Source: Martelella sp. AD-3
GTDB taxonomy: Bacteria; Pseudomonadota; Alphaproteobacteria; Rhizobiales; Rhizobiaceae
NCBI RefSeq assembly: GCF_001578105.1
Contig: NZ_CP014276.1
Coordinates: forward strand, 248,001 to 312,000
Direction of reading: 5' to 3'
DNA length: 64,000 nucleotides
Shown: positions 9,239-16,828 of the stretch, piece after piece
Layout: the number at the start of each line of letters is the position of its first letter
Position numbering within the stretch: the first letter of the stretch is position 1
Program-made: the position numbers and the translations under genes
Notes under the pieces: generated by a model
Databases searched by the model: none
Told to the model about the DNA's origin: nothing
The model's input: the letters and a program-made list of their open reading frames with translations, nothing else

Positions 9239-9254
9239 TAGTAAAGTTTTACTA
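9239..9254. promoter_or_regulatory. Palindromic operator, probable LacI-family site
   Basis: The sequence TAGTAAAGTTTTACTA has two perfect 7-base arms around a GT centre, and the half-site is partly repeated just to the left (TAGTAAG at 9229-9235). It lies 64 bases upstream of the ATPase start codon, the first gene of the operon that ends with a LacI-family regulator. Size and symmetry fit a LacI-type operator. Assignment to that regulator is inference. Confidence 0.6.
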
Positions 9255-9504
9255 GACGAAAGTCAAGCATGCTTCGAGCCCGTGCGCGATCGCGAATGAC
9301 TGTGCCGGGCATGGAAGAAACGGCGCCCGAGCCGATCAAGGTCCTGCCGGTCGCACGGCGGAAGACGTTCGGTGGTCGCGGCGCATTGATCTGGCTCAAG
9401 CAATGCGTCCGCCTGGCGGACAGTTTGATGCTGCGCCTCCCTTTTTCGGGTTCTTGCTTCTAGAAGCTTAAATGGAGGAAGCAGTGCATCGACCGGGAGG
9501 AAGT
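9255..9504. other. Divergent intergenic region before TRAP genes
   Basis: About 250 bases between the operator of the minus-strand sulfatase operon and the short leader frame of the TRAP operon. It should hold the plus-strand TRAP promoter, but I see no confident boxes. A frame of 64 codons at 9269-9463 has no ribosome-binding site and no recognisable product. Confidence 0.35.
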
Positions 9505-9582
9505 ATGCAGCATAATGAACACGAAGCGCGCACTGTCATGCGGGGCCGGCAGTGTCCCTGTGCCGGCGGAAGGCAGATCTGA
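9505..9582 (+). CDS. Short upstream reading frame (25 codons) coupled to the TRAP small permease gene
   Basis: The ATG at 9505 has a strong ribosome-binding site (GGGAGGAAG, 9495-9503). The frame encodes 25 residues beginning MQHNEHEARTVMRG and containing a CPC motif. Its stop codon overlaps the ATG of dctQ as TGATG (9580-9584). The dctQ start itself has no good ribosome-binding site, so translation may depend on ribosomes that finish this frame. I do not recognise the peptide. It could be a regulatory leader peptide, a small protein or chance, although the ribosome-binding site and precise overlap argue against chance. Confidence 0.45.
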   Translation: MQHNEHEARTVMRGRQCPCAGGRQI

Positions 9583-10067
9583 TGGCCGAAAGACGCAAGA
9601 CAATCGTGTCGACGGTTCTTCTGGCCGTTGCGGCCGGGTGTTTTCTCGTCGGCGCAGGCGTCACGGTCACCGATGTCGCTATGCGCGCGCTTTTCGGACG
9701 CAACGTTCCGGCGGCGATCGAGCTCACCTCCTATTCGATCGGGCTGGGCGCGCTGTTGTCGATCCCGGTCTGCTACGCGACGCGCACCCATGTCTCGGCA
9801 AAGCTGATGTCGGAACTGATGCCCGGCCGCCTGTCGCGGCCGCTCGGCCTTCTCGGCGCGGCAGCCTCGGCCGTCTTCGCCGCGCTGCTGCTCTGGATCG
9901 TTGCCGCCAATGCGCTTTCCAAGATCGGGTCGCCGGAAACGACGCCGGATCTGCGGCTGCCGATGCCGCTGCTTCTTATCATCGTCACCGCCGCGCTGGC
10001 GGCGGCCGCGGTTGCGGCTCTGGTCGGGCTCTGGCTTGAGTTCAAAGGCAGGGGGACAGGCGAATGA
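9582..10067 (+). CDS. TRAP transporter small permease, DctQ family
   Basis: The protein of 161 residues starts MAERRKTIVSTVLLAVAAGC and has four hydrophobic segments (near residues 9-30, 42-64, 85-107 and 131-153), as expected for DctQ. It pairs with the large permease in the inner membrane. I chose the ATG at 9582, which overlaps the stop of the short upstream frame and avoids a hydrophilic, cysteine-containing extension from an upstream GTG. Its stop overlaps the dctM start by four bases, so the two are translationally coupled. The downstream aromatic-degradation genes suggest that the transported substrate is an aromatic acid. Confidence 0.88.
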   Translation: MAERRKTIVSTVLLAVAAGCFLVGAGVTVTDVAMRALFGRNVPAAIELTSYSIGLGALLSIPVCYATRTHVSAKLMSELMPGRLSRPLGLLGAAASAVFAALLLWIVAANALSKIGSPETTPDLRLPMPLLLIIVTAALAAAAVAALVGLWLEFKGRGTGE

Positions 10068-11365
10068 GCGGGCTTTTCCTCGGCGGCGCCGGCTTTGCCG
10101 CCGCCATCCTGATGATCTTTCTCGAAATTCCGGTCGCCGTGGCGCTCGGCCTCGTCGGCATCACCGGCACGGCGCTGATCATCGGCGTTTCCGGCATGGT
10201 CGCCATGGGGGCGACGACGGTCTGGGACAGCGTCACCAACTACACGCTCACCATGCTGCCGCTGTTCGTGCTGATGGGCAACCTTGCCGCCCGCAGCGGA
10301 CTGTCTTCAAGCCTCTACCGCTCGATGGCCGTTCTGATCGGCCACCGGCGCGGCGGGCTGGCGCTCGCCACCATCGGCGCGTCCGCGGGTTTCGGCATGA
10401 TTTCGGGCTCCTCGCTCGCCACCACCGCCACCATGGGTCGCATTGCCTTGCCGGAAATGCGCGCGGCCGGCTACACGCCCTCGCTTTCGGCCGGATCGGT
10501 TGCCGCCGGCGGCACGCTCGGCATTCTCATTCCGCCATCGACGGTGCTGGTCATCTACGCCTTCATCGCCGAACAGTCGATCCGCTCGCTGCTGCTCGCG
10601 ACCGCCGGACCGATCGTTCTTGCCGTCCTGCTCTACTGCCTGGCGATCTGGCTGCCGATCGCTTTCGGCTGGTCGAAAGCGCCGAAGCGCGACAAGGCCG
10701 GCACAGCCGAACGTCTGGCGGCGATCCGCGAACTCGTTCCGCCGACGGCAATCTTCGGCCTGATCATGGGCGGGCTTTATACGGGCATCTTCACCGCCAA
10801 TGAAACCGCCGCCGTCGGCGCGGCGGTGGTGCTCGCCTACGGGCTCCTCTCCAGGCGGTTGACGGCCTCCGGCTTCTTCGCCGCCGCCACGGATACCGCG
10901 CTCACCTGCGGCGCGCTCTATCTGGTGCTGATCGCCGCCAACCTGTTCAATTTCTTTCTGGCCCTTTCCGGTCTGCCCTTCTCGCTCACCGGCCTTTTCT
11001 CCGGCATCACCGGCGAGCCGATCCTGGTGATCCTGCTGATGCTGGCGATCTATCTGGTGCTCGGCACGCTGATGGACAGCCTCGCCATGCTGCTTTTGAC
11101 CGTGCCGCTGTTCGTGCCGATCGCGAGCAGCGCCGGCATCGATCTCGTCTGGTTCGGCATCTTCGCGGTCATGGTTGTCGAAATGGGGCTGATCACGCCG
11201 CCGGTCGGCATGAATCTTTTCGTCCTGAAAACCACCAATCGCGAGATTTCGATGGTGGAACTCTGGCGCGGGGTTACCCCCTTCGTCCTGGCCGATCTCG
11301 TCCGCGTGTCGGTGATCATCGCGATCCCGGCCATCGTCACCTGGCTTCCGAGCCACGCATTCTAG
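10064..11365 (+). CDS. TRAP transporter large permease, DctM family
   Basis: The 433-residue protein consists of about 12 hydrophobic helices, with family motifs such as LPLFVLMGNLAARSG near residue 70, GGTLGILIPPSTVLVIYA near residue 160 and EMGLITPPVGMNLFVLK near residue 380. Length is typical of DctM. It catalyses sodium- or proton-coupled uptake of an organic acid presented by the periplasmic binding protein. It sits between dctQ (4-base overlap) and dctP (29-base gap) in one operon with ring-cleavage genes downstream. Confidence 0.93.
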   Translation: MSGLFLGGAGFAAAILMIFLEIPVAVALGLVGITGTALIIGVSGMVAMGATTVWDSVTNYTLTMLPLFVLMGNLAARSGLSSSLYRSMAVLIGHRRGGLALATIGASAGFGMISGSSLATTATMGRIALPEMRAAGYTPSLSAGSVAAGGTLGILIPPSTVLVIYAFIAEQSIRSLLLATAGPIVLAVLLYCLAIWLPIAFGWSKAPKRDKAGTAERLAAIRELVPPTAIFGLIMGGLYTGIFTANETAAVGAAVVLAYGLLSRRLTASGFFAAATDTALTCGALYLVLIAANLFNFFLALSGLPFSLTGLFSGITGEPILVILLMLAIYLVLGTLMDSLAMLLLTVPLFVPIASSAGIDLVWFGIFAVMVVEMGLITPPVGMNLFVLKTTNREISMVELWRGVTPFVLADLVRVSVIIAIPAIVTWLPSHAF

Positions 11366-11394
11366 TTTCACGAACTGTCATCACGGGAGGAAGA

Positions 11395-12399
11395 ATGATG
11401 TTCAGACTTTTGTTAAAGGCCGCCGCCCTGGCGCTGGTTCTCGGGGCGCCGCTTGCGGCGCAGGCCCGGGAAATGCGGGTCTCCTCGCACGAGCCGCCGC
11501 AGGGCTTCTATTCCGCGCAGATCCTGCAGCCCTGGATCGATGCGGTCAATGCGAAGCTCTCGAAGGGCAACGCCTTCAAGCTCTATCCGGGCGCCATTCT
11601 CGGCGCGCCGCCAGCCCAGGCCGAACTGGTGAAGGCCGGCGTCGCCGATGTCGCGCTGGTGGTGCCGACCTATACGCCGGGCCTCTTTCCGATGTCGGGC
11701 GTGGTGGAAGTGCCCGGCCTTGCCCGAAGCTCCGAGCAGGGCACGCACATTCTGAGCGCACTCTGGGACAAGGGAGCTCTGGAAAAGGAATATGCTGACT
11801 ACAAGGTCATCGCGCTCTTCACCACGCCCGGCTACCGCCTGTTCATGACCGGCAAGGGCGTGACGACGCCGGACCAGATGGCGGGACTGAAGCTGCGCAC
11901 GCCCTCGCAGTTCGGCTCGACGCTCTACGAAATGCTCGGGGCCTCGGGCGTCTCCATCCCGGCGCCGCAGGTCTATGAGAATCTCGAGCGCGGCGTGGTC
12001 TCCGGCGCCGCCTGGGTGATGGATGCCTACAAGACCTTCCGCCTCGACGAGGTGGCGCCATCGATCACGACGCTGAAATTCACCGCCCAGCCGATGGCGA
12101 TCCTGATGAACAAGAGGACCTATGAGGCCCTGCCCGAGGCCGACCGCGCCGTGATCGACGCGATGTCGGGAACGAGCCAAGCGGCAAAGATCGCAGCCAC
12201 CGTCGATGCCGCCGACGCCGCGATCGAGGCCGACTACCGCGCTGCCGGCAAGGTTGACTTCGTCGCGCTGACGGAAGCCGACATGGCCCTCTGGAACGAC
12301 GCGCTTTCGGGCGCTGCCGACAGGTGGATCGGTGAGCAGAGCGACCCCGAGGCGGCGAAAGCCGTGCTCGAAACGGCCCGCAAGGCTTCGGCCGAATAA
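11395..12399 (+). CDS. TRAP transporter substrate-binding protein, DctP family
   Basis: The 334-residue protein has a signal peptide (MMFRLLLKAAALALVLGAPL, cleavage after AQA near residue 23). The DctP core includes LRTPSQFGSTLYEMLGASGV, with the family arginine that binds the substrate carboxylate, and VSGAAWVMDAYKTFRLDEVA. The ribosome-binding site GGGAGGAAG precedes two adjacent ATG codons; either could be used. It presents a carboxylated substrate, probably an aromatic acid given the neighbours, to the DctQM permease. A strong hairpin lies directly after the gene. Confidence 0.92.
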   Translation: MMFRLLLKAAALALVLGAPLAAQAREMRVSSHEPPQGFYSAQILQPWIDAVNAKLSKGNAFKLYPGAILGAPPAQAELVKAGVADVALVVPTYTPGLFPMSGVVEVPGLARSSEQGTHILSALWDKGALEKEYADYKVIALFTTPGYRLFMTGKGVTTPDQMAGLKLRTPSQFGSTLYEMLGASGVSIPAPQVYENLERGVVSGAAWVMDAYKTFRLDEVAPSITTLKFTAQPMAILMNKRTYEALPEADRAVIDAMSGTSQAAKIAATVDAADAAIEADYRAAGKVDFVALTEADMALWNDALSGAADRWIGEQSDPEAAKAVLETARKASAE

Positions 12400-12409
12400 C
12401 GCTGCGGCG

Positions 12410-12440
12410 ATCCGCGTCCGCCCTGCGGACGGACGCGGAT
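12410..12440 (+). terminator. Strong hairpin after dctP
   Basis: A perfect 11-base stem, ATCCGCGTCCG with CGGACGCGGAT, encloses a 9-base loop. No T-run follows, so it is not a classical intrinsic terminator. It may weaken read-through into the catabolic genes or stabilise the 3' end of the transporter mRNA. Confidence 0.5.
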
Positions 12441-12511
12441 TGGTCCTGAAAAGAGCCGGAACCTGCGGCTATGCTCGGGCCTCAATATTCAATTTCTGAG
12501 GGAGAAAGACC

Positions 12512-13492
12512 ATGGCAATCAATGCGCTGGGCTATCTCGGCGTGCGCTCCGACCGACTCGACGAGTGGTCCGACTTCGCCGGAAAACTGCTCGGCATGCA
12601 GAAGATCGATCGCGGCGGCAAGGCGATGGCCTTCCGCATGGATGATCGGGTGCAGCGCCTCCTCGTTTCCGACGAGCCTGGCGAAACGCTCGCCTTCCTC
12701 GGCTTTGAAGTCGAAGACCGCGACGACCTCGACGCCTATGCCGCAAGGCTCGACCGAGCCGGCGTGAAGGTGGCGCGGGGGTCTCGCGAACTCGCCGACC
12801 GCCGCTTCGTCGGCGATCTCATCCACTTTGCCGATCCGGGCGGCAATCGCGTCGAACTGTTTCACGCGCCGATGATCGCAAGCGACCCCTTCGTGCCCGG
12901 CCGCCCGATCGACGGGTTCATGACCGGGCCGCTCGGCATGGGCCATGCGGTGCTGCATGTGAAGGACATCGCGGTGATGATGCCGTTTTACCGCGACCTT
13001 CTCGATTTCCACGTCTCCGATTACGGGCTTGAACCCTATGGCCTCTATTTCTTCCACCTGAACGAGCGCCACCACTCCTTCGCCATGGTCGGTTCCGGAA
13101 GGCTCGGCTTCCATCATTTTATGGTCGAGTTCCAGAATCTCGACGATGTCGGTCAGGGTTACGACCTTGCCGGGCTCGAGGAAGGTCGGCTCGCCTACAC
13201 GCTTGGCCGCCACACCAATGACTACATGACCTCCTTCTACGCCAACTCGCCGTCGGGCTTCTTCGTCGAGAACGGCTGGGGCGGGCGGCTGATCGACCCG
13301 AAAACCTGGGAGCCGCACGAGACCCATGACGGGCCGAGCTTCTGGGGACATGAGCGGCTTTACCTGACCGAAGAGGGCGGCCGCAAACGGCTGCGCGACA
13401 TGCGGCTCGACGCGGCTGCCAGGGGCCGGCGCGCGCCGCCGGTGGCCGATTGCCCCTGGCTTTTCGGTGAACTTGCCAAACGAAAGGGCTGA
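12512..13492 (+). CDS. VOC-family extradiol ring-cleavage dioxygenase (BphC-like)
   Basis: The protein of 326 residues has two tandem vicinal-oxygen-chelate domains (about 1-125 and 140-300). In the C-terminal domain the Fe(II) ligands can be placed at His145 (GHAVLHV), His201 or His202 (FHHFMVEF) and Glu253 (FFVENGWGG), matching the His/His/Glu pattern of 2,3-dihydroxybiphenyl 1,2-dioxygenases. It should open a catechol ring next to the hydroxyls (meta cleavage) in the cytoplasm. A good ribosome-binding site (GAGGGAG) precedes the ATG. The flavin hydroxylase follows after 2 bases and the FAH-type hydrolase after that, giving a compact hydroxylase-dioxygenase-hydrolase pathway. The exact catechol is unknown. 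Confidence 0.92.
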   Translation: MAINALGYLGVRSDRLDEWSDFAGKLLGMQKIDRGGKAMAFRMDDRVQRLLVSDEPGETLAFLGFEVEDRDDLDAYAARLDRAGVKVARGSRELADRRFVGDLIHFADPGGNRVELFHAPMIASDPFVPGRPIDGFMTGPLGMGHAVLHVKDIAVMMPFYRDLLDFHVSDYGLEPYGLYFFHLNERHHSFAMVGSGRLGFHHFMVEFQNLDDVGQGYDLAGLEEGRLAYTLGRHTNDYMTSFYANSPSGFFVENGWGGRLIDPKTWEPHETHDGPSFWGHERLYLTEEGGRKRLRDMRLDAAARGRRAPPVADCPWLFGELAKRKG

Positions 13493-13494
13493 AT

Positions 13495-15006
13495 ATGGAC
13501 TATTCCGACGCCACCCATTTTGACGTCGCCATTGTCGGCTACGGCCCGGCGGGCGCGACGCTCGCTCATCTTCTCGCCCAGTGCGGGCTGAAGGTCCTGG
13601 TGCTGGAGCGCGAGACGGCGGCCTATCACCTGCCGCGCGCGGTGCATTTCGACGCCGAGGTGATGCGCGTCTTCCAGTGGATCGGCATCGCCGAGGCGAT
13701 CGAGCCGTTGACGGCAATGCATCCCGGCATGCGCTTTGTCGATGGCAACGGCAAACTGCTGCTCGACTGGCCGCGCCCGCAGGGCATTGGGCCGCAGGGC
13801 TGGCGGGCGAATTACCGCTTTCATCAGCCGGACCTCGAAAAGCTGCTGCGCGATCGCCTTTCCGGATATCAGAACGTGACCGTGCGCACCCGCGCCGATG
13901 TCTTTTACATCGAAGATCGCGGCGGCCATGTCGAAATGAGATTCGAGGACATGAGCCGCGGCAAGGTGGAGCACGTGACGGCCGGTTATGTCGTCGGCTG
14001 CGACGGCGCCCGCTCGATCGTGCGCCGTTATATCGAGACCGGCATGGAGGATTACGGTTTTCACGAGCGCTGGCTGGTGGTCGACGTGATCCTCAACCGC
14101 GACAAGCCCGAACTCGGCGATCATTCGATCCAGTATTGCGTGCCCGAGCGCCCGGCAACCTATGTGCGCGGACCCGGCCTCAGGCGGCGCTGGGAGCTGA
14201 CCGTGCTTGACGGAGAGGACAGCGTCGCCATCACCCGGCCGGAAAAGGTCTGGGAGATCCTCGCGCCATGGCTGAAGCCGGAGGAGGCCGAACTCGAACG
14301 CGCTGCCGTCTATGTCTTCCATTCCTTGGTGGCCGAGGACTGGCGCAAGGGCCGGCTTTTTCTCGCCGGCGATGCCTGCCACCAGACGCCGCCCTTCATG
14401 GGACAGGGCATGTGCGCGGGAACCCGCGACGTCGCCAATCTCTACTGGAAACTGGCGCTGGTCTGTCAGGGCAAGGTTGGCGGAGCGGCGGCCGAACGGC
14501 TGCTCGACAGCTATGAGAGCGAGCGCAAGCCGAATGCCCGCGAATATATCAAGACCGCGGTGCGTCTCGGCGGGTTGATCAATACCTGCGGCACGAAAGA
14601 GGCGCTGGAGGCCGCCCTTCCCGCTGCCGACGGTTCCGCGCGGATGGAGAGCATCGCCCCGCCGCTCGGCCCCGGCCTTGGGCGCGGCGAGAAGGCCGGC
14701 CGCCTCTTCGGCCAGCCGCGCCTTGCCGACGGGCGGCTGATGGATGAGGCGATGCGCCACCGCTTCGTCGTCGTCGCGGAGGCCGACCTCGTCGAAGGGC
14801 TCGCCCTTCCCGAAAGCGTCTGTCTCGTCACCACGAAAACATCGCCGGATGCGGGCGAACACCTCGCCCGCCTCGGCGCCCGCGCCGCCGTCATCCGCCC
14901 CGATCGCCACACGCTCGGCGCGGCCGACAGCCGGGCCGAACTTGAAGCGCTATTGGCGCTGGTCCTTCCCAACCCCTCTGAAACGCCTCACCCGGAAATG
15001 GTCTGA
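13495..15006 (+). CDS. FAD-dependent aromatic hydroxylase (MhpA-like)
   Basis: The 503-residue protein begins with a FAD Rossmann motif, VAIVGYGPAGATLAHLLAQ (residues 11-29). It has the DG motif of class A flavoprotein monooxygenases (VVGCDGARSIVRR) and the GD motif LFLAGDACHQTPPFMGQG near residue 300. Size and overall pattern match 3-(3-hydroxyphenyl)propionate and related phenol hydroxylases, with a thioredoxin-like C-terminal region after about residue 390. It uses NAD(P)H and oxygen to add a hydroxyl to a phenolic substrate and so supplies the catechol for the upstream dioxygenase. It is translationally close to both neighbours (2 and 3 bases), so a single transcript is likely. Confidence 0.92.
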   Translation: MDYSDATHFDVAIVGYGPAGATLAHLLAQCGLKVLVLERETAAYHLPRAVHFDAEVMRVFQWIGIAEAIEPLTAMHPGMRFVDGNGKLLLDWPRPQGIGPQGWRANYRFHQPDLEKLLRDRLSGYQNVTVRTRADVFYIEDRGGHVEMRFEDMSRGKVEHVTAGYVVGCDGARSIVRRYIETGMEDYGFHERWLVVDVILNRDKPELGDHSIQYCVPERPATYVRGPGLRRRWELTVLDGEDSVAITRPEKVWEILAPWLKPEEAELERAAVYVFHSLVAEDWRKGRLFLAGDACHQTPPFMGQGMCAGTRDVANLYWKLALVCQGKVGGAAAERLLDSYESERKPNAREYIKTAVRLGGLINTCGTKEALEAALPAADGSARMESIAPPLGPGLGRGEKAGRLFGQPRLADGRLMDEAMRHRFVVVAEADLVEGLALPESVCLVTTKTSPDAGEHLARLGARAAVIRPDRHTLGAADSRAELEALLALVLPNPSETPHPEMV

Positions 15007-15009
15007 CCC

Positions 15010-15852
15010 ATGAAACTCTGCTCTTATCTGATCAACGGAAACGCAAGCTACGGTCTCGTCACCGACAAGGGGATCGTCGATCTCGCCCGCCGCCTGTCGG
15101 AAAAATCGCTGCGCGCCTTTCTTGCCGCCGGCGATCCGACCCGCGCCGAAGCCTTTCTTGAGGGGCCGGCCGACTTCGCCTTCGACGCGGTCGAACACCT
15201 GCCGGTCATTCCCGATCCCGACAAGATCATCTGCGTCGGCCTCAATTATCATGCCCATGTTGAGGAGACCGGACGGCAGGAAACCGTCAATCCCGTGCTT
15301 TTCGCCCGCTATGCCGGCAGCCAGATCGGCCATGGCCAGCCGCTGATCCGCCCGAAGGAGAGCGTCGAGTTCGACTATGAGGGCGAACTCGCGGTGATCA
15401 TCGGAAAGGAGGGGCGTCGGATCCCGGAGGCCGATGCGCTTTCCCACGTCGCCGGCTATGCCTGCTACAATGACGGCTCGGTGCGCGACTGGCAGAAGCA
15501 CACGCATCAGTTCATGCCGGGCAAGACCTTCGCCGGAACCGGCGGCTTCGGTCCCTTCATGGTAACCGCCGACGAAATTCCGGACCCGACGAAACTCCAC
15601 CTCCAGACCCGGCTCAACGGCCAGGTCGTTCAGGACACGGATGTTTCGCTGCTGATTACGTCGATCCCGAAGCTGATCGCCTATTGCTCGACCATCCTCC
15701 CGCTCCTGCCCGGTGACGTCATCGTCTCCGGCACGCCGGGCGGCGTCGGCGCGCGGCGTACGCCGCCGCTCTTCATGCGCGACGGCGATGTCTGCGAGGT
15801 CGAGATCTCCGGCATCGGCACGCTCACCAATCCGGTGCGCGACGAAGTCTGA
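15010..15852 (+). CDS. Fumarylacetoacetate hydrolase-family protein
   Basis: The 280-residue protein has a short N-terminal domain and a C-terminal FAH fold. Characteristic segments are ICVGLNYHAHVEETG near residue 76, the metal site EFDYEGELAVIIG near residue 118 and YACYNDGSVRDWQ near residue 151, then GDVIVSGTPGGVG near residue 235. FAH-family enzymes hydrolyse C-C bonds of acylpyruvates or handle the products of ring fission. Here it follows an extradiol dioxygenase and a hydroxylase, so it probably processes the meta-cleavage product. Whether it acts as hydrolase, isomerase or decarboxylase cannot be decided from sequence. Confidence 0.92.
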   Translation: MKLCSYLINGNASYGLVTDKGIVDLARRLSEKSLRAFLAAGDPTRAEAFLEGPADFAFDAVEHLPVIPDPDKIICVGLNYHAHVEETGRQETVNPVLFARYAGSQIGHGQPLIRPKESVEFDYEGELAVIIGKEGRRIPEADALSHVAGYACYNDGSVRDWQKHTHQFMPGKTFAGTGGFGPFMVTADEIPDPTKLHLQTRLNGQVVQDTDVSLLITSIPKLIAYCSTILPLLPGDVIVSGTPGGVGARRTPPLFMRDGDVCEVEISGIGTLTNPVRDEV

Positions 15853-15903
15853 GGCGCTGCGGCGGCCGGTTGAAGGGGCAAGGAGGTCGATCGGCACCAA
15901 ACG

Positions 15904-15926
15904 ATCTCCCCCTCAAGGGGGGAGAT
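15904..15926. repeat. C/G-run hairpin, rhizobial-type dispersed element
   Basis: ATCTCCCCC (15904-15912) pairs perfectly with GGGGGAGAT (15918-15926) over a 5-base loop. Hairpins of this exact kind, a C-run and G-run bordered by ATCT/AGAT, are frequent between genes in Rhizobiaceae. Here it lies after the last gene of the aromatic operon and could end transcription, although there is no T-run. Confidence 0.5.
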
Positions 15927-16023
15927 TGTGGGCGGCCAGCGCCGTGGAACAAATCGTCTTCTGAACCAAGTGGCAGGGCAGAAACCACTTCAACACCCAT
16001 TGCCCGCATGCCATATCTTCACA

Positions 16024-16824
16024 ATGGATGACCCGATGCCGAAACGGCCGCGCAGGAATGAAGGCGTGCGCGCACTGACGCGCGGACTGGCGATTCTGCG
16101 CTTTATCAATGCCAGGGGCGCCGCGCGGGTGGGCGAGATCGCCCGCGCGCTCGACATTCCGCGTCCGACAGTCTACCGCCTGCTCGAAACGCTGGAGGAG
16201 GCCGGCTATGTGGCGTTGTCGCCGAGTTCGAGCCTTGTCAGGGTGACGCGGCTTGCCGCGAGCCTTGGCGATGGCTATGCCGCGACCTCGGAGCTCTGCC
16301 AGGTCTCCGGTCCGGTCTTCGCCGAATACGCCGCGCGGCTTGTCTGGCCGCTCGATCTCTCGGTTCATGACCATTTTTCCATGGTGATCCAGGAAACGAC
16401 GCATAACCGCTCGCCGCTTTCCATCGACCGCGCCATGACCGGCTATCGCATGCCGATGCTGCGCACCTCCGCCGGCCGGGCCTATCTCGCCTTCTGCCCG
16501 GACGAGGAGCGTCGCCATATCCTCGAACATCTGACCCGCCTCGGCGATCCGGCGGACCAGCCTTTTCTTGCGCCGGTGTTTCTCGATCGCATGCTGGCGG
16601 AAACGCGGGCGCGCGGCATCGCCATCCGCGACGGCGGCGAGTTCCGGCCGCAAACCGCCTCGCTCGCCGTGCCCATCCTGACTGGCGAAGGTATTACTGG
16701 CTGCGTCTCGATGATCTGGATCCGTTCGGCGATGACGACGGAGAAGGCGCTTGAGACAGGCGCGTCGCCGCTTGCCGAAATCGCGGCGCGGATCGCCGCG
16801 GCCCTCAATGGCGCGCCGGACTGA
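16024..16824 (+). CDS. IclR-family transcriptional regulator, likely controls the aromatic operon
   Basis: The 266-residue protein has an N-terminal winged helix (LTRGLAILRFINARGAARVG, then ARALDIPRPTVYRLLETLEE at about residues 40-60). The C-terminal IclR effector-binding domain contains SPLSIDRAMTGYRMPMLRTS and SAGRAYLAF. I chose the ATG at 16024; an ATG at 16036 is also possible, and the longer upstream frame lacks family similarity. It is separated from the FAH gene by 171 bases that include a hairpin, so it probably has its own promoter. IclR regulators in such positions usually activate or repress the neighbouring aromatic catabolic genes in response to a pathway metabolite. Confidence 0.88.
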   Translation: MDDPMPKRPRRNEGVRALTRGLAILRFINARGAARVGEIARALDIPRPTVYRLLETLEEAGYVALSPSSSLVRVTRLAASLGDGYAATSELCQVSGPVFAEYAARLVWPLDLSVHDHFSMVIQETTHNRSPLSIDRAMTGYRMPMLRTSAGRAYLAFCPDEERRHILEHLTRLGDPADQPFLAPVFLDRMLAETRARGIAIRDGGEFRPQTASLAVPILTGEGITGCVSMIWIRSAMTTEKALETGASPLAEIAARIAAALNGAPD

Positions 16825-16828
16825 CCGG

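Noticed and set aside
9269..9463. 64-codon frame between the LacI-type operator and the TRAP operon
   Set aside because: No ribosome-binding site, no similarity and probable promoter DNA.
10307..11371. Long minus-strand frame opposite dctM
   Set aside because: Glu/Arg/His-rich translation without domains, complementary to a clear TRAP permease gene.
13360..14910. Minus-strand frame of 516 codons opposite the flavin hydroxylase
   Set aside because: No motif or ribosome-binding site; the plus-strand gene has the complete FAD motifs and tight operon spacing.
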